The notes beneath the pieces are model-generated. The model had not been told where the DNA came from and searched no databases. It saw only the letters and a list, made by a program, of their open reading frames with translations. The position numbers and the translations under genes are program-made. From an uncultured bacterium (GTDB lineage: Bacteria; Krumholzibacteriota; Krumholzibacteriia; LZORAL124-64-63), in contig CALEMW010000026.1 in NCBI GenBank assembly GCA_937910695.1, positions 1-33,033 on the forward strand: a stretch of 33,033 bases of DNA, given 5' to 3'. How positions within the stretch are numbered: position 1 is the first letter of the stretch; each line of letters starts with the position of its first letter. This document shows, piece by piece, positions 32,729 through 33,033 of this stretch.

Positions 32729-33033
32729 GTGACCCGATCCAAGCCCCGTATCTCCCTCGTTTTCGGCACCCGCCCCGAGGCCATCAAGATGGCGCCGGTG
32801 ATTCTGGCCCTGCGCGAGGCCGGCGATCTCGAACCCCACATCTGCGTCACGGCCCAGCACCGCGAGATGCTCGACCAGGTTCTGGAGGTCTTCGGCATCG
32901 TTCCCGACGCCGACCTCGACCTCATGCGCCCGGACCAGACCCTGGCCGGACTCACCGGTCGAGCCGTATCCGGCGTCGACGAGTACCTGGCAGACGCCCA
33001 ACCCGACCTCGTGCTTGTCCAGGGCGACACAAC
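32729..33033 (+). CDS. wecB: UDP-N-acetylglucosamine 2-epimerase (non-hydrolysing), 5' part
   Basis: The first 101 codons are present before the right edge. After a short N-terminus comes ISLVFGTRPEAIKMAPVI, the invariant opening of WecB/MnaA, then HICVTAQHREMLDQVLEVFG and LVLVQGDT, the first nucleotide-binding half of the GT-B fold. The enzyme interconverts UDP-GlcNAc and UDP-ManNAc in the cytoplasm for envelope polysaccharide synthesis. The GTG at 32729 is chosen over the ATG at 32690 for its ribosome-binding site. It is divergent from alaS. The symbol rests on the N-terminal third only, so a hydrolysing NeuC-type relative is not fully excluded, although the TAQHREMLDQ motif favours WecB. 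Confidence 0.92.
   Translation, partial: MTRSKPRISLVFGTRPEAIKMAPVILALREAGDLEPHICVTAQHREMLDQVLEVFGIVPDADLDLMRPDQTLAGLTGRAVSGVDEYLADAQPDLVLVQGDT

Noticed and set aside
32579-33001. N-terminal extension of AlaRS by 141 residues in the same frame
   Set aside because: It crosses the divergent wecB gene, has no family similarity, and a TTG with a good ribosome-binding site gives the normal AlaRS length.

Overview
The window is high-GC bacterial DNA with tightly packed, often overlapping genes. Several traits point to a Gram-negative lineage near the FCB superphylum, of the Krumholzibacteriota / Eisenbacteria / Fibrobacterota type. Secreted proteins end in a FlgD/Ig-like 'PNPF...G' C-terminal module of the kind used as a type IX-like sorting domain. 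There is a PorV/UPF0164-like outer-membrane barrel. No LPXTG anchors or sporulation genes are seen. The assignment is inferred from gene style only, because no rRNA or other taxonomic marker is present.

Layout: 1-6811 (minus strand) holds three exported or membrane-anchored proteins: a large secreted beta-sandwich protein cut by the left edge, an SGNH/GDSL-like hydrolase, and a GH57-type alpha-glucan hydrolase with a starch-binding-like module and a FlgD-like tail. A perfect 30-bp inverted repeat (6913-7001) separates them from a two-gene ABC-2 exporter operon (7019-9231, minus). A 743-bp non-coding stretch (9232-9974) contains two related, apparently covarying terminator hairpins and a 10-bp palindrome. 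It lies between the exporter and a plus-strand OmpR-type response regulator / HAMP histidine kinase pair (9975-12201). The kinase converges on a sodium:solute symporter, with the two stop codons overlapping in one CTAG. The symporter is translationally coupled to a THUMP-like methyltransferase (12198-15250, minus).

The centrepiece is a 14.4-kb minus-strand operon (29754 to 15347). It encodes (i) a giant exported protein with three N-terminal repeats, twelve DUF11 repeats, further beta-sandwich repeats and a FlgD-like C-terminus; (ii) a PorV-like barrel fused to a TPR domain; (iii) a membrane sensor with PP2C/SpoIIE phosphatase and RsbW-like kinase domains; and (iv) a STAS antagonist. Adjacent genes overlap or nearly touch. 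The giant gene is split by one extra base in a run of nine G (27408-27416). With eight G it would read as one protein of 3,293 residues. This is either an assembly error or a phase-variable tract.

The right end holds alaS (TTG start, own terminator) and, divergently, the first 101 codons of a wecB-type UDP-GlcNAc 2-epimerase that runs off the window. No tRNA, rRNA, CRISPR array, insertion sequence or phage gene was recognised.

Working model (inference): the operon couples display of a giant surface protein to its own barrel/TPR translocation factor and to a phospho-switch that senses the envelope.
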